64,000 nucleotides of DNA from Desmodesmus armatus (lineage: Eukaryota > Chlorophyta > Chlorophyceae > Sphaeropleales > Scenedesmaceae), in assembly GCA_007449985.2 (NCBI GenBank), contig VIIQ02000555.1, forward strand, positions 1 through 64,000, written 5' to 3'. The notes beneath the pieces are model-generated. The model had not been told where the DNA came from, searched no databases, and saw only the letters and a program-made list of their open reading frames with translations. Shown here piece by piece: positions 28,601 through 40,145 of this stretch. Position numbers and translations under genes: made by a program. The stretch's first letter is position 1. The number at the start of each line of letters is the position of its first letter.

Positions 28601-30142
28601 CACGCAGGCTGGGGGTGGTCAGGGACGACTTTGACAGGCACCAGGTGCGTCTTGGGGGGGGGGGGGAGTCTGTGTTCTTTCAGCTGTGGTGTGGATAGCT
28701 GGCTGGGTGGGGGGGGCTGTGTGGGCTGACAGATGGAGTGAAGATGCATTTGTGTGTGCGCAGGTTGGTCATCAATCAAAGTCTATGCAATGTCCGATGC
28801 CAAGCATGCATTTCACGTGTTGGAGTACTGCTTGCTGTCATGTGTCTTGGTGTGCCAACTATTGAGAGGTGGTGGCTGACGGCAAGTTGTGTTGTGACCC
28901 AAAACATTGTAGTGCGACCCCAGTGTGCTGCGTGCTGTGCCTCAGGACAACACTGTGTGTTGTTTCTGTTGCAGGACCGCATGCACCTGGACTGTGTGTT
29001 CAGTGTGTTGTGTGAGAAGTGCTGCATCATGTTGGAGACCATCATTGGGGAGGACAGCCCCAGCAGGAGGCTGGTGGATGAGTATGTCAGGGACGCCAGC
29101 GGCAAGTACACACTCGCACGGTGAGCAGTGGGAGACCAGACCACCTGGGTGTGCAGTTGGCATGTCCCGCTGCTGTTGTGCTCTGCAGTTAGCAGCAGGA
29201 GGGGCTGCAGTTGGCTGCTTCGGTAACATGTCATGAACCATGGTTGGCGTGACTGACACACCTCTTGCGGCTGGCAGGCACAGTGGCTACTGGCATGGCA
29301 CGGGTGGTGTTTGCGCAAGCTAGACAGTGCCTGTGCAGTTGTCCAGACAGCACTGTACGCTAGCTCCTTGCGCTTGGCTGCGGCTTCTATACCAAGCAAC
29401 ATCATCTCCTCACTGTCTAAGTCTTTCACTGCCCTGCTCTGATGCATGTTGCTCTCATGCCTGTGTCATCACGCAGTGAGGGTGTGGAGTTCTCCGCCTT
29501 CATGAAGGGCGAGGGCTTCTCCATCATCCCCATCAAACACGAGCACCAGCTGGCATACGCCTGCAACGTGCTCAACCTGGGCAACGGCCGCATCATCAGT
29601 GTGCATGCAGACAGCGCGCGCCAGATTGTGAAGCACCCTGCATTCAAGGGCGACGTGCAGGTGCGCGTTGCTCAGGGCAACGGAGGCGAGGGACTGCATG
29701 CGTGCAGAGGGGCCATGCATGTTTTGCACGTGCTTGTATGGTATGTGTTGTGTAGCGGGCCAGCATCGTCATCTTACAAACGGTCTCTGTATCTTCTGTA
29801 TGTGCTGGTTAAAAGTTGGGGTGTTTGCTCATGGTGCGCTGCATGCAGCAACAGCGCAACCGCCATGCAACCCTGATAGGCGAGACCTTACACCTGCTGT
29901 CTGCAGAAGCCAGGCTTGGACAGCCAGCGCATACTGGAGCTACAAGGATGCGTGTGTGCATTTCCCTTACTTACATGGATTGGTGCTGCGGCTGTCACTG
30001 TGTGCTGTAGGTCATTGACTTCAGCAGTGTGACGTCCATGTACGGCAGTGTGCACTGCGCCAGCCAGGTGGTGCGCAGGGTGCCCAGCAGGTTTGTGGCC
30101 GCACAGACACCACGGGCCAACGGCAACCCAGACCTCAACTGA
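25615..30142 (+). CDS. ADI: Arginine deiminase (L-arginine to citrulline + ammonia)
   Basis: Nine exons: 25615-25966, 26468-26553, 26827-26959, 27223-27367, 27879-28042, 28451-28644, 28975-29120, 29477-29660, 30011-30142; 511 residues, all junctions in frame. Exons 2-9 cover the whole deiminase fold. Catalytic features are present: NLVYTRD (Asp), PGFLEGGDFF (Glu), MHLDCVF (His-Asp), and the nucleophilic Cys in SVHCASQVV near the end. The domain begins at VVVVCEPEVGGLHPRGSLYE; the ~110 residues before it are an extension not found in bacterial enzymes (about 410 residues). It could hold an organellar targeting signal, but is not strongly basic. Arginine deiminase starts the pathway that yields ATP from arginine with ornithine carbamoyltransferase and carbamate kinase; neither partner is in this window. 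Starting at 25567 would add 16 residues. Intron-rich structure shows it is nuclear, not contamination. Confidence 0.9.
27342..27480 (+). repeat. Duplicated exon end and GGTGAGGGAAG minisatellite in deiminase intron 4
   Basis: The last 26 bases of exon 4 with its splice donor (27342-27367, then GTGAGG) are repeated exactly 100 bp downstream (27442-27467, then GTGAGG). The space between is a purine minisatellite of GGTGAGGGAAG-type units. Confidence 0.9.
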
Positions 30143-31030
30143 ACGCCGCACCAAAACCCAAGCAGCGACAACAGCAGTTTCAGGCCTTGCCTGAAGGTAC
30201 TGTTCAGCAGCAGCTGAGCCGTGTAGTGGCGGCTGGCGGGGTGCTGCAGGTGTTGGAGGAGTGGAGGGCGGGCTGTAGGGTATTTGTGCGGGTGTGTGTT
30301 TATGCATGGCATCATACGAAGCCATATAGCATGACAGTGCGTGTGAGAGTGCGGCGCGTTTGATGCATGATTCACCTGCATGTGAAAATTGTTCGTATTG
30401 TTTGTGCCAGTACAAGCTGCACATGTTCGTCACAAGCATAACTTCTTCACCAGCAAGCCCTTGCTCACAGGAGTGGTTTGCCGGCAGGGGGGGGTCAGCA
30501 GCTGCACCCGTGATACTTAGGGAGAGCTGCATGCAGCATGTTTTGTGTTGGTATGCGGATGCGCATGTGCAGATTATATATGTGTGCTATTGTGCCTGGT
30601 GTTGCGCAGGCCGTGAGCCAAACAACACAGCGGGCAGTGGGCCCATCTTTGGTCCACCAAACACTGCATGATTGTTTCATTGTGTTGTTACGTATATTTG
30701 GGCGCCGTGTATCTGGTGGTCGCCGCCCCTGTCGATGTTGCGTCACCCTAGGGACGCAGCAGGGGGTTGCTGGTTGAGGGGGGTGGTATCTATGCAAGGT
30801 TCAGGGGTGTAATTGATGTGCCAAATCAGACCTCGATGTCAACTGTCTTGACTTAGTAGTAGTTTTGAAACATTGAGCAATGCGTCTGCCAGCATCCTTA
30901 CACACATCATCAGTCGGTCACACAGTCATTACGGTGCGACGGCGGTTGAAGTCAGTTCGCCAACCTTATAAGTCCTATCGATCGACAACAATGCATGAAA
31001 TGTTTGATTTGAACTAGCAAGAACGCTCCA
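30143..31030. other. Intergenic, 0.9 kb, no gene seen
   Basis: It holds the 3' flank of the deiminase gene and the upstream region of S4. No element stands out; a TATAAG word at about 30966-30971, 60 bp before the S4 start, could be a core promoter element. Confidence 0.4.
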
Positions 31031-32259
31031 ATGCAGCGATTGCTATTCGTCGCCCTCCTCGCGGGTGAGCAATTCAACTAGCTTTCACGCTTCTGGCTGA
31101 CATACTCGTTGCTATGCAGCGAAACAAGCTTGCAATTCTGCAGTGGCGCAAGCCGTTGGCGTGCCACGAGCGCTGGTCTGCAAGCAGACACCTGATCATG
31201 ACTGGCTGCAGCTCCTGCTGCTTTGGATTTTTGTATGCTGTGATGTGCAGGGTTGTGGATTCACCCAATTTCGTGCGAATGGCCTCGCAAGCTTCAGCAG
31301 CTCCCGGTCTTCAGAGCAGGCAGTCCACTGGGCCTGCAACCAGCTGCTTCGCCAGTGGTGGTCCGGACTGCGCCAGCCCCGCCCCCAACAACAGAAGCAG
31401 GGCCAGCTTCCAATGGCACTGGTAGCAGTGGTGCCCCTGCAGCAAACCTGACCTCAGGAGCTAATGGCACAAATGTACCAGGTAGGGACAAGAAGGAAGG
31501 ACGGGTGACTGTATTTTATGCCGCATGGGTGAGCAGCTGCCAGCTGCTGCCGTGCATCAGCAGCGGGACGTGTGTTCAGCACCCCTGCGCATGTCCTGTT
31601 GTTGAGGGCTTGATGCTGTGTGCTGCATGCACTGTCAGCTGCAGTGCAACTACCACGCTGTTCCACCATGCACGGTGAACTTATACAGCTACGAGATGTC
31701 CAGTCAAACTCCAAACAGCTGCATCGTAGCCCACCACGCTGGGCACTTGCTGTACTACTTGCCAGGCAAGCGCAACAACAGCGTTCCTCTGCGCCTTTTG
31801 CAATCCAAGTTGCTTCTGACGCAGGCGCTTCATCGATCGGTGATAGGCTTGCGGGCCTAGCAGCACCAGGAGCAACACCCAATGAGGATGCTGGGACTCC
31901 CATCGGCAATGCGTCTGCCCCGGCTGCAGGTGCTGCCCCCGACACAACAGGTGTGCCTCCTGCAGCCTCCCCACCCACACCTTCTGCTAGCCCTCCTGCA
32001 CCACAGGCAGGCAACAGCAGCAACAGCAGCAGCAGCAGCAGGCCCTTGCTGACTGAGAGCCTCAGCACTCCTGCCAGCCCCCTGCCAGCCGCATTTACAC
32101 CAGACGGCAGCAGCAGCAGCAGCAGCAGCAATGCAAGCAGTCCTGGGGTGGACATTAGGGAAGATACAGCAGGAGGTGTTGCGGGCAACACTACAGATGC
32201 CCCCGTGACGTTTGAGGATTTATTCAGCAATGCCACCACCCAGCCTTAGGCCTCACCCC

Positions 32260-32294
<35 letters not shown>

Positions 32295-34881
32295 CCCGCC
32301 GCCCCAGCTTCCCCGGCACCAGGTGCAACAGCCGACACCACTCAAAACAGCACCAGCGCAAGCGGCAGTGCACCTGGGGCTGCAGCAGGCGGTACCGGTG
32401 TGCCTGCCGGCAGCCCACAGCCAGCTGCTGCAGCAACGCCACTATCAGACATCCCAGCCAACTTCACCGAGCCCGTGCCTGACACCACTGACACCGCAGC
32501 ACCCTCACCCTCACCAGCACCCTCCCCTGCAGCTGACAACACCACCACTACTGGCCTAGTCCCTCCTGTGCCAGTGCCAGCCACCCCAGGGGCTGCCACC
32601 AATGAGACAGCAACCCCCAGCCCCTCCCCTGCAGCCACACCAGCCACAGGGCTTTCCCCAGAGCCCTCACCCACCCCAGCCCCACAGCCTTCCCCAGAGC
32701 CCTCCCCATCCCCCACCTCCACCCCATCACCTGAAGCGAGTCCAGCCCCTCAAGCTGAGGCCTCTCCTTCCCCAGCAGCTGGATTGGCAGCCACCACCTC
32801 CCCAGTCCCCAGTGACAGCACCACAGCCACCACAGCCACCCCAGCCCCCACTGACAACACCACGGCAATTGCAGCTCCAGGATCGCCATCAGGGGCCAAC
32901 CTGACAGCTGCATCACCAGCACCAGCCGGGGCAAATGTGACAGGGGCCGACGGAGCAGGTGCAAGCAGCAGCCCCGGTGCAGCTGTGGTGGTGGTGCCTG
33001 TGATTGTTCCTGTGCCAGGCAACACCTCTACAGCAGGCAGTAATGGGTCCGTCACCGAGGCAGGCAGGGCCACCACTGCAACATCTCCATCTCCAGCTCC
33101 TGCTGAATCTCCAGCCCCAGAAGCAGCAGCAGCATCTCCTTCTCCTGAAGATGCAGCATCGAGCTCTCCCTCTCCAGCTGATTCTGCAGCATCACCAGCG
33201 CCTACAGCAGCCAATGAGACAGCTGTCTCTCCAGCTGCTGTCACAGAGCCCCCGGCCCTGCACCAGGGAATGCATCAGCTGCTGCACCCAACGGCACAGA
33301 TGTCAGCGGAGGTACAGTTGGTGCCGCGCTCGGTGCTGCTGCTTTGGGGGCTGGGACAGCAAGCAACAGCTCAGACAACAGCTCAGCTGCAGTGCCGGCA
33401 GTGGGGGCAGCAGAGAATGCGGTCAACAGCACGGGAGGCACCATTGGCTCAGCACTCACTGGGGCCACCGGTCAGCCCAATGCAACAGAAGGGAGCAGCA
33501 ACAGCACTGCAGCAGGTGCAGCACCCACTATTGGCAGCCAGCTTGCTGCTGCTGCTGCTGCTGGCGCCAACGACACAGCTGGCAGCAATGACACTTTGGA
33601 AGGCAACGGCACTGCAGCAGGTGCAACACCCACTATTGGCAGCCAGCTCGCTGCCGCTGCCGACGGCGCCAACGACACAGCTGGCAGCAATGACACTTTG
33701 GAAGGCAACGGCACTGCAGCAGGTGCAGCACCCACTATTGGCACCCAGCTCGCTGCCGCTGCTGGCGCCAACGACACAGCTGGCAGCAATGACACTGCAG
33801 CAGGTGCAACACCCACTATTGGCACTCAGCTTGCTGCTGCTGCTGCTGACGGCGCCAACGCCACAGTCGGCAGCAATGGCACTTCAGGAGGCAACGGCTC
33901 AACTGACAGCAACACCGCTGCAGACGGTCTCCCTTTGCCTCCTGATACCCTGCTGGCAGACGCAGACGAAATAGGGCTCATACCAGTTGCCGCCAGCACA
34001 ACGGGGGCACCGCCCGACCCATCTCCTAGCCCCGTGGCTCTAGGGTCCCCACCATCCTTCAGCCCTGAAACAACAGCAGCAGCCTCAGACCCTCAGCAGC
34101 CCCCTGCCGCATCACCTGAGCCTCCGACAGCCTCCCCAGCACCGAATGTTGGCGATGCATTGAATGCAGCAGCAGCCCAGCCTCTGGCTGCCCCGAGCCC
34201 CAGCCCCGTAGGACTCGGAGCGCCACCATCCTTCAGCCCTGCAACCGCAGCAGCAGCTTCAGACCCTCAAGAGCCTCCATCTCCCAGCCCGGTAGGACTC
34301 GGTCCGCCACCCTCCTTCAGCCCTGCAGCAGCAACAGCAGCATCACCTGAGCCTTCAGTACCAGCCTCCCCAGCACCAAATTTTGGTGCTGCACTGAATG
34401 CAGCAGCAGCCCAGCCTCTGGCCGGCCCCAGCCCCAGCCCCCCTCAGAACAGCCCCTCCGCAGCTACTGAAGACAGCACACCTGCTGATCCCCCTGCCCA
34501 GGGTTTAGTGACAGACACCCCCCAGGGTTCTGTGCGAACAGAACCCCACCTGCTGCTAGCCCGGCGCCTGGTGGGAACACCAGCAATGCCAGCATCCCTG
34601 AAGGGCCTGCTGGTCCCATTGTGGTGGCTAACCCCTCAGCAAGCAATGAAGCTGGGAATGGCAGCACAGCAGCCAGCCCTAGCCCTGGGGGTACGGGTGG
34701 TACTACCGTTAGTGACGGCACAAATGGCACGCCTGCTGCTGGGTCAAGCCCTGCTCCGGCTAACGTGGCGCCACCCAGTCCCGCTCCTCGTCCTTCGGCG
34801 GCAGCAATGCAAGGGGTGCCTAGGTACCTGGGATGGGCTATGGCTGTGGGGTGTGTGATTGTGGGGCATGTGTTGTTCTGA
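31031..34881 (+). CDS. S4: large secreted arabinogalactan-like protein with GPI-type tail
   Basis: Exons: 31031-31064 (MQRLLFVALLA, signal start), 31251-31481 and 31825-34881; the last may be split by a 57-bp intron (32205-32261). Phase-1 junctions. Exon 2 carries RKLQQLPVFRAG and QPAASPVVVRTAPAPPP, closely matching S7. The body (about 1,000 residues) is Pro/Ala/Ser/Thr-rich with many SP, AP and TP dipeptides, the pattern of O-glycosylated wall glycoproteins, plus many N-x-S/T sequons. Tandem units occur: four of PTIGSQLAAA...GANDTAGSND type (33510-33880), three of PSPSPVGLGAPPSFSP type, two of APNFGAALNAAAAQPLA type. The end MQGVPRYLGWAMAVGC... is a hydrophobic GPI-type signal. Oddities: an in-frame TAG at 32247-32249 if that intron is not used, and two frame slips repaired by one C at 33249-33253 and at 34518-34523 or close by. 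Probably surface-anchored; partners unknown. Confidence 0.72.
33510..33900 (+). repeat. Coding tandem repeat in S4, four units of about 30-40 residues
   Basis: Units share APTIGSQLAAA and ANDTAGSNDT; they vary in length because segments such as LEGNG are missing from the third and fourth. Each unit contains N-x-T sequons. Confidence 0.85.
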
Positions 34882-36208
34882 ACAGTGCCTGGAGCTGATA
34901 AGAATCACCCAGAGAGCCCGAGCTCAACCTACTGTCAGTAGGAGCATTACCACACTGTGGTGTATGTGGTGTATGTCAGCCGTACTGCTCATGTTGTCGT
35001 GTTGTTATGTTTGGCAGCTTCCAGAAGTCCTTGTTAGGTATCCTGTGCTGGGTGCACACCTGAGGCGCCTGTTTATGTTGTGAATCTGCACACTATGCAT
35101 CATGCATGGGGCAAATCCCTGAGGCCTGTTGTGACCAGAGGCCCTGTGGCCTCCTGGCGGTCACACCACTGTGACACGGCACACATGCATTGTCAACAAA
35201 CGGGCGGTGTTTGGGCAGAAGCGCCGCTAGCGGAGCCTGGTGACGTGTGCGCACATGCTGCAGCATCCATGTGCTGTAGCCACGTGGCTGGGCTGCCGCC
35301 CAGATGATGGTTTGCTCTTTGACCCTGAAATGCAGCGGGATTTTTACTAGTAGTGTCGTGAGGGGCATGGTGAGGCAATGATACCATGCAATGATGAGCT
35401 GCAGCTGTTGTTGCTTGTTTCTGTTGCCAGTGTGTTTGTATGTCTTCTGTAGGTGCCTGTGTTGTGTTGGTGTGTTGTGAATGTTGCTGTTGTATATGCT
35501 ACACACACTTGTTGTGCGGCTGGACTGTCAAAGGGGGGCATCAAGCTGATCTTGGACTGCTGACTATGGCGTCACACCTTGATGGTTTGTGTGTTGGAAA
35601 CAAGCACTGGTGTTGCAGGCTGTGATATGTACATCCAAGCACGGGTGGTACAGGCTGTAATATGTACATGTGGTAGTACATATGGCTGAGCAAGACAGGC
35701 CCTCAAATGGGTGTTCCTTGCTTCAGCCTTGCTTTAGTGTTTTGCCCACATCTGGGCGACACAAACCTGTGCAGTGCACTCAAAATGCACATACTCCTCA
35801 CACACCAGCTGTCTATCAAACCTATAAATCATGCACATGCAGCCAAGAATGCATGCTGGGGCCTCAACACCTGCACAACCCAATCATTGACACCGTGCCC
35901 GTGGCCGCCAAATAAATAAGAAAGACCTTAGTGCAACTTGACGAGCATGCTGACGGCCATCAGCCTTTCAGCAAACTCTGCAGTCCAGTACTGGCAGCCG
36001 CTGCTTTCACCTGAATATAACTTTGACCTGAGTGTAAACTTCAAAAATCTTGAATTGGTGCATTCAATCACTCACTACTGCATTCAAAAATGATGTATTC
36101 AAAGCAGCCAGCTGCTGTGTCCTGCCACATACATGCAGCACATGCGTTCACCATTATGTTGGACAACAAGGGTGCAGAGCCTGGCGGCACCAGCACACTG
36201 CGATGGCT
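34882..36208. other. Intergenic between convergent S4 and S5, 1.3 kb
   Basis: It should hold the 3' UTRs of S4 (plus) and S5 (minus). A short direct repeat of CAGGCTGTRATATGTACAT occurs at about 35617-35670. No gene seen. Confidence 0.45.
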
Positions 36209-37383
36209 CTACTTTCCACCTGGGCTGGTCTCAGCCGCCGGCGGGATCAGCAGCCCCGCCAGTGGGGCAGGCAGTGCAGAAGCCAGCCGCTCATTGATAC
36301 CCCTCGCCACATCCTCTGTGGTAGGCAATGCTGACCTTGCACGCTGCACAGCATCAGCCACCTGGCCCCGTACGGCACCCACTGTTTGGTTTGCTGCTCC
36401 AGCAACCTGGTCCCGAAGGACTTGTGTTTGATTCTGCACACCCACCACAAAGCCTTGAACAGCACCCACCGGCTCCAGACCTGCTGTGGTGATGTTGTCT
36501 TCTGTTGCACTCCCTGCCACCAGAGGGGACAGCACAGTGACGTTTGCAGAGTCCAGCCCTGCAAGGGTGCTGTTGCAGAGGGTGAAGTTCCCAAGAGTGC
36601 CATTGCCGGCGGTGTCATTGCCAAGGGTTGCATTGCCAATGGTGGTGTTGCAAAGGGTGCTGTTGAGGAGGGTGTCGTTGCCAAGAGTGCCGGTCACCAC
36701 TGGGCCAAGGAGGACGCTGTCAAGGGTGGTATTGGCTGGCAGGGAGCTATCGGCCAAAGTGTTGTTGCTCCCAGGTAGGGTGTCGTCGCCGGCACCAGCT
36801 GCTGCAGGTTCTGTGCGATTGAGGCCGGGGAAGATGGTGCCTGCAGTGCAGCAGCGACCAAGTGTTGCGTCACAAGACGGGCAGATCACACTTAACTGTG
36901 CCTGATGAGCCAGATGCAAGGCTGTGCTGTACGTGTACAAGCCATGTCAGCAACCATTACAACATTCTTGTTTTGGCTGCTGCTGCCGTCCAGGGAATGC
37001 AGCAGCAAGCACTGCCTAGCAGCAGGGGGTTCGGTTGGTCGGCAGCATTCACACTCCTTGCATTGCGCAAGGCCTGTCTGGTCTTACCCAGCACGCCTCC
37101 TGGTGTGAGTCGATCCTGTACTGCATCAACCTGTGTTTGCAGGCCTGTGACCTGGTCTTGAAAACCGGTGATTGCATCCGTCAAGGGGTTGCTGCCTTGC
37201 AACAGCTTGCGATGTGCGGTGTGGGAGGCTGCATGGCCCTGACCTGCAATGGTTGGAAACATGATGGGTCGCTATTCTGCATTATTGTTGGCGTGGTTGG
37301 CTCACGCTGAAGCAGCAAGCCACACTGTTTCAGCATGAATCACCTTGCAAGCAGACTGCCAGGAGCAACAACACGAGCTGCAT
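36209..37383 (-). CDS. S5: secreted protein with sequon-rich pentapeptide repeats
   Basis: Three exons, minus strand: 37383-37344 (MQLVLLLLAVCLQ, signal), 37243-37088 and 36840-36209, both introns phase 1, 275 residues. Exon 2 holds HRKLLQGSNPLTDAITGFQD, the RxLLQ motif followed by an amphipathic helix (QVTGLQTQVDAVQDRL). Exon 3 has 15 N-x-S/T sequons in about 150 residues; the core is a run of five-residue units T-L-x-N-x (TLGND, TLLNS, TLCNT, TIGNA, TLGND and so on), with a sequon in almost every one. A second amphipathic region follows (VQNQTQVLRDQVAGAANQTV). It ends AETSPGGK with no hydrophobic tail, so probably soluble unless a further 3' exon was missed. The five-residue period recalls pentapeptide-repeat solenoids, but the consensus differs. 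Family unknown. Confidence 0.68.
36555..36693 (-). repeat. 15-bp coding repeat (five-residue units with N-glycosylation sequons)
   Basis: About nine units of a 15-bp period encoding T-L-x-N-x. It lies inside S5 exon 3. Confidence 0.75.
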
Positions 37384-37546
37384 GACTGGTTGCCCTCGAC
37401 CACTGTAGGCCCCTGCAGTCCACCAACGCACACATGGCAACCCAGGCACTAAGCTGAGCTGCAGCACTCGACAGCCACACTCTGACTGGCACTCAGCTTG
37501 TGCAGCCAGTGCAAACAAATGCTCAAACACAACAGGCTTTGGCAGC

Positions 37547-38070
37547 CTAAACCACCCAGTTCACTGCCAAGCAGCAGGCTGCAGCCCAGAGGCACACCAG
37601 CACCAGGGAGGGGGCCTGCTGGTCCAGCTGCCTGCTGTTGAGCTGGCAGGTTGGTTGACAGGGCTGCCACTGCCCACTGCAATGCTGCTGTTGGTTTCTG
37701 GTGCTTGTGGTGGTACCGGTGATGCTGTGACGGTCCTGCCAGCAGCTACACCAGCATTTGGGACGGGGCTGGGGGGAGGGGGTAGCTCGCCAACAGCAGC
37801 GCCTCCTCCCACAGCGACAGGAGGAGATCCTGTGGCACTGTTGTTGCCAGTAGCTGTGGTGTTGCCTTGTTGCAGTAGCACCCTCGACGAACCGCTGGCA
37901 AGGCCTGCGATGGTGGAGCAGCAGCAAAGTTTCAGTTGGGGTGTTGCCAGCTGAGTGACAGAATGCACTGCACGGTACTGAATCGTACACTGCACAGCTG
38001 TGCTCAGAAGCTTACCCTGGTTCAAGCACCCAAACAGGGTACACAGCAGCACAGCATACAACAACTTCAT
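37547..38070 (-). CDS. S6: small secreted Pro-rich protein with GPI-type tail
   Basis: Two exons, minus strand: 38070-38016 (MKLLYAVLLCTLFGCLNQ, signal) and 37904-37547, phase 1. Exon 2 begins GLASGSSRVLLQQGNTTATG, giving the RVLLQ motif, followed by a Pro/Val/Ala-rich body with NTT, NNS and NSS sequons and a PPPPSP stretch. Read straight, the frame ends at 37561 in a Trp-rich tail. One extra C in the C run opposite 37610-37614 gives instead a hydrophobic end, SLVLVCLWAAACCLAVNWVV, which fits a GPI signal. I take the latter as true; about 137 residues. Its start faces that of S7 across 459 bp. Confidence 0.68.
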
Positions 38071-38529
38071 TGTATAAGTTGGGAGACCGCCTGAGACCGT
38101 TGAGTAGAGCAAGCCGCACGCAAAATGCAATTTTCAAAGTATTCTTGTACACTTGTACACGTGCGCCACGAGCGCTCAACATTTGATCACGTGACGCGGA
38201 TTGCGTCATATGACGCAATACCTCGCCAACCCGCCCTCGGTAACGGCGCCATATTGAACACTGACACGACTGTTTGTCCTGCACATTCACTTGGCATCAT
38301 CAGAAAAGAGGGTCACGCTTGCAAGAAAGGGCAACTGTCGCTACTGCCAACGTGGGGCGGTCTGGGTGACCTTCGCTGGAAGGGCAAGCGCGGGTTAATG
38401 GGCGATGACAGATGTTCCTTTTGAACGGGTGATGATAAACATTCACGACACACTCAAGCCTTACAACTACGCTAAACAATCAACATTCCTTTGCTCTCTA
38501 CTACCTACTCAGCAAGCTATTTGTCCATT
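38071..38529. promoter_or_regulatory. Divergent promoter of S6 and S7 with palindromic sites
   Basis: 459 bp lie between opposing start codons. A perfect 20-bp palindrome at 38200-38219 has the half-site ATTGCGTCAT (a TGACG-type bZIP core on each strand). A separate TCACGTGA (E/G-box type) lies at 38187-38194. TCGCTGGAAGGGCA at 38373-38386 recurs upstream of S9 (51856-51869), whose signal-peptide exon is the closest relative of that of S7. Confidence 0.6.
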
Positions 38530-40145
38530 ATGCGCCTGGTGGTGCTTGCACTGTCTTTCATGCTCCTATGCCAAGCAGCCACGCCTTGCCTTGGTGAGCA
38601 TGCATCCATGCACATCATCTGCGCATGCACTGGGTGCTGCCATGGCCAGTGGCAGTTGTGTGTTGTCCATTCCTGACTACTTCCTTGCACTCTAGAGTGA
38701 GATCTCACCAGGTGCCACTGGGGCTGCAGGAAGGCGTCAGCTTCAGGCACCTCCCATGCACGCCATCAACTTGAAGGGACGCCTCACGTCTGCGCAAAAT
38801 AATGCAGAAGTTGCAGGCAGCAGCACCTCAGCCCCAATTAGAGCAGGTATGTGACACTCCGGCTAGCCCTGTGGGAGTCTGACATGAGGCGCATGCTGGC
38901 TGATCTGCAAGCAGGGACACCTTCGGCACTATGCACGCTGGGGTGTCTCTGCAGTAGTACTGCATTGACCTTCAGCGTCTCACTTTTCAACAGCCCCACA
39001 CCCACACCTCTGTTGAAGTCACTCCAGCTCCCTGGATCATTCCCCGCCTACACCACTGGCAGCAGCTGTTGAGTACTTGCATGTGCATTACTGCTGCGCA
39101 ACCATACTGCTGCGATGCAGGTCTAGGGCTGAGGGATCCACTGGTCCTCAGTGCAGGACCTCGCCAGCTACAGCAGCTGCCTGTCTTCAGGCCAGCAACT
39201 CCACTTGTTACACAACCAGCTGCATCACCGGTGGTTGTCATCACTTCACCAGCCCCACCAGCCCCATCAGCCACAAGTTCACAGCTGCCTGTCTTCAGGC
39301 CAGCAGGTTCAGTCTTCAGGCCAGCAGGCTTACAACTAGCGGCATCACCGGTGCCAACAGTGGTTGTCAGCACTGCACCAGCCCCACCAGCCACAAGTCC
39401 ACAGCTGAGTGAATCTACAGCAACGCCAGCACCTCCTGTGCCAAGCCCTGCAGTTGGTCCCACCGGAGATGCAGCTGCATCACCTTCACCACCCCCTGCG
39501 CCAGATGCCACCATCCCAGAGCCCTCGCCCATTGTGCCGTTGCCACCATCCCCAGCCCCAGCAGCGCAGTCCAGCCCCTCTCCGGCAGCTACACCACCCA
39601 CAGGGCCTTCCCCAGAACCCTCACCTAACCCAGACCCACAGCCATCCCCAGCACCTGAGCCCTTACCAAGCCCACTGGCGGCCCCTGAGCCCTCTCCAGC
39701 TCAACAGCCCTCCCCATCCCCCACACCAGCAGCTGCACCGACAACCGCCACCTCTCCAGCCCCAAGTGCCAACACCACGGCCGCCTCAGCCCCTGCGGCA
39801 GTAGCAGAAACAGCAAAACAGCCAATCGCTGGTGCTAACTCCTCACGCACACCATCGTCGCCGGCTCCATCCCCAGTCATCTGCGAGCCGGCAGCAGCAG
39901 CAGCACAAGCATCACGCATTGCTTCAGCTCCAAAGCCCTTTCACGCAGATGAAGGGCTCCCTTGCGTGCCTGAAGGCCTGCTGGCCACGGAGGAACAGGT
40001 AGTCCAGTTTGCAATGGTCCCTAATGCCTCAGTTGCTGCTCCTGGTGCTGCGGCACAATCTGGGGCAGCAATGCAGGGGGTGCCTAGGTACCTGGCATGG
40101 GCCATGGCTGCGGCGATTGTTGTGATGGGGCAGGTGTTGTACTGA
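38530..40145 (+). CDS. S7: secreted arabinogalactan-like protein with GPI-type tail
   Basis: Three exons, 38530-38593, 38712-38846 and 39121-40145, all phase 1, 407 residues, no frame break. Exon 1: MRLVVLALSFMLLCQAATPC, nearly identical to S9. Exon 2: GAAGRRQLQAPPMHAINLKG, with the motif RRQLQ. Exon 3 opens GPRQLQQLPVFRPATPLV, like S4 exon 2, then repeats QLPVFRPA. The body is Pro/Ala/Ser-rich with PSPSP, PAPSP and PEPSP runs typical of O-glycosylated wall proteins. The end MQGVPRYLAWAMAAAIVVMG is a hydrophobic GPI-type signal shared with S4. So its signal exon is closest to S9 but its body and tail to S4. Confidence 0.82.

Noticed and set aside
25615..30142. Bacterial contamination suggested by arginine deiminase
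   Set aside because: Nine exons with eight introns of the same style as neighbouring genes.
32247..32249. Evidence for a nuclear variant genetic code (TAG = Gln)
   Set aside because: Only one site; several genes here use TAG or neighbouring stops as normal ends, and a small intron or a sequence error explains it.
36209..38070. One single minus-strand gene instead of S5 and S6
   Set aside because: Each part has its own signal-peptide exon and RxLLQ motif, and S6 has its own GPI-type end once the C run is corrected.
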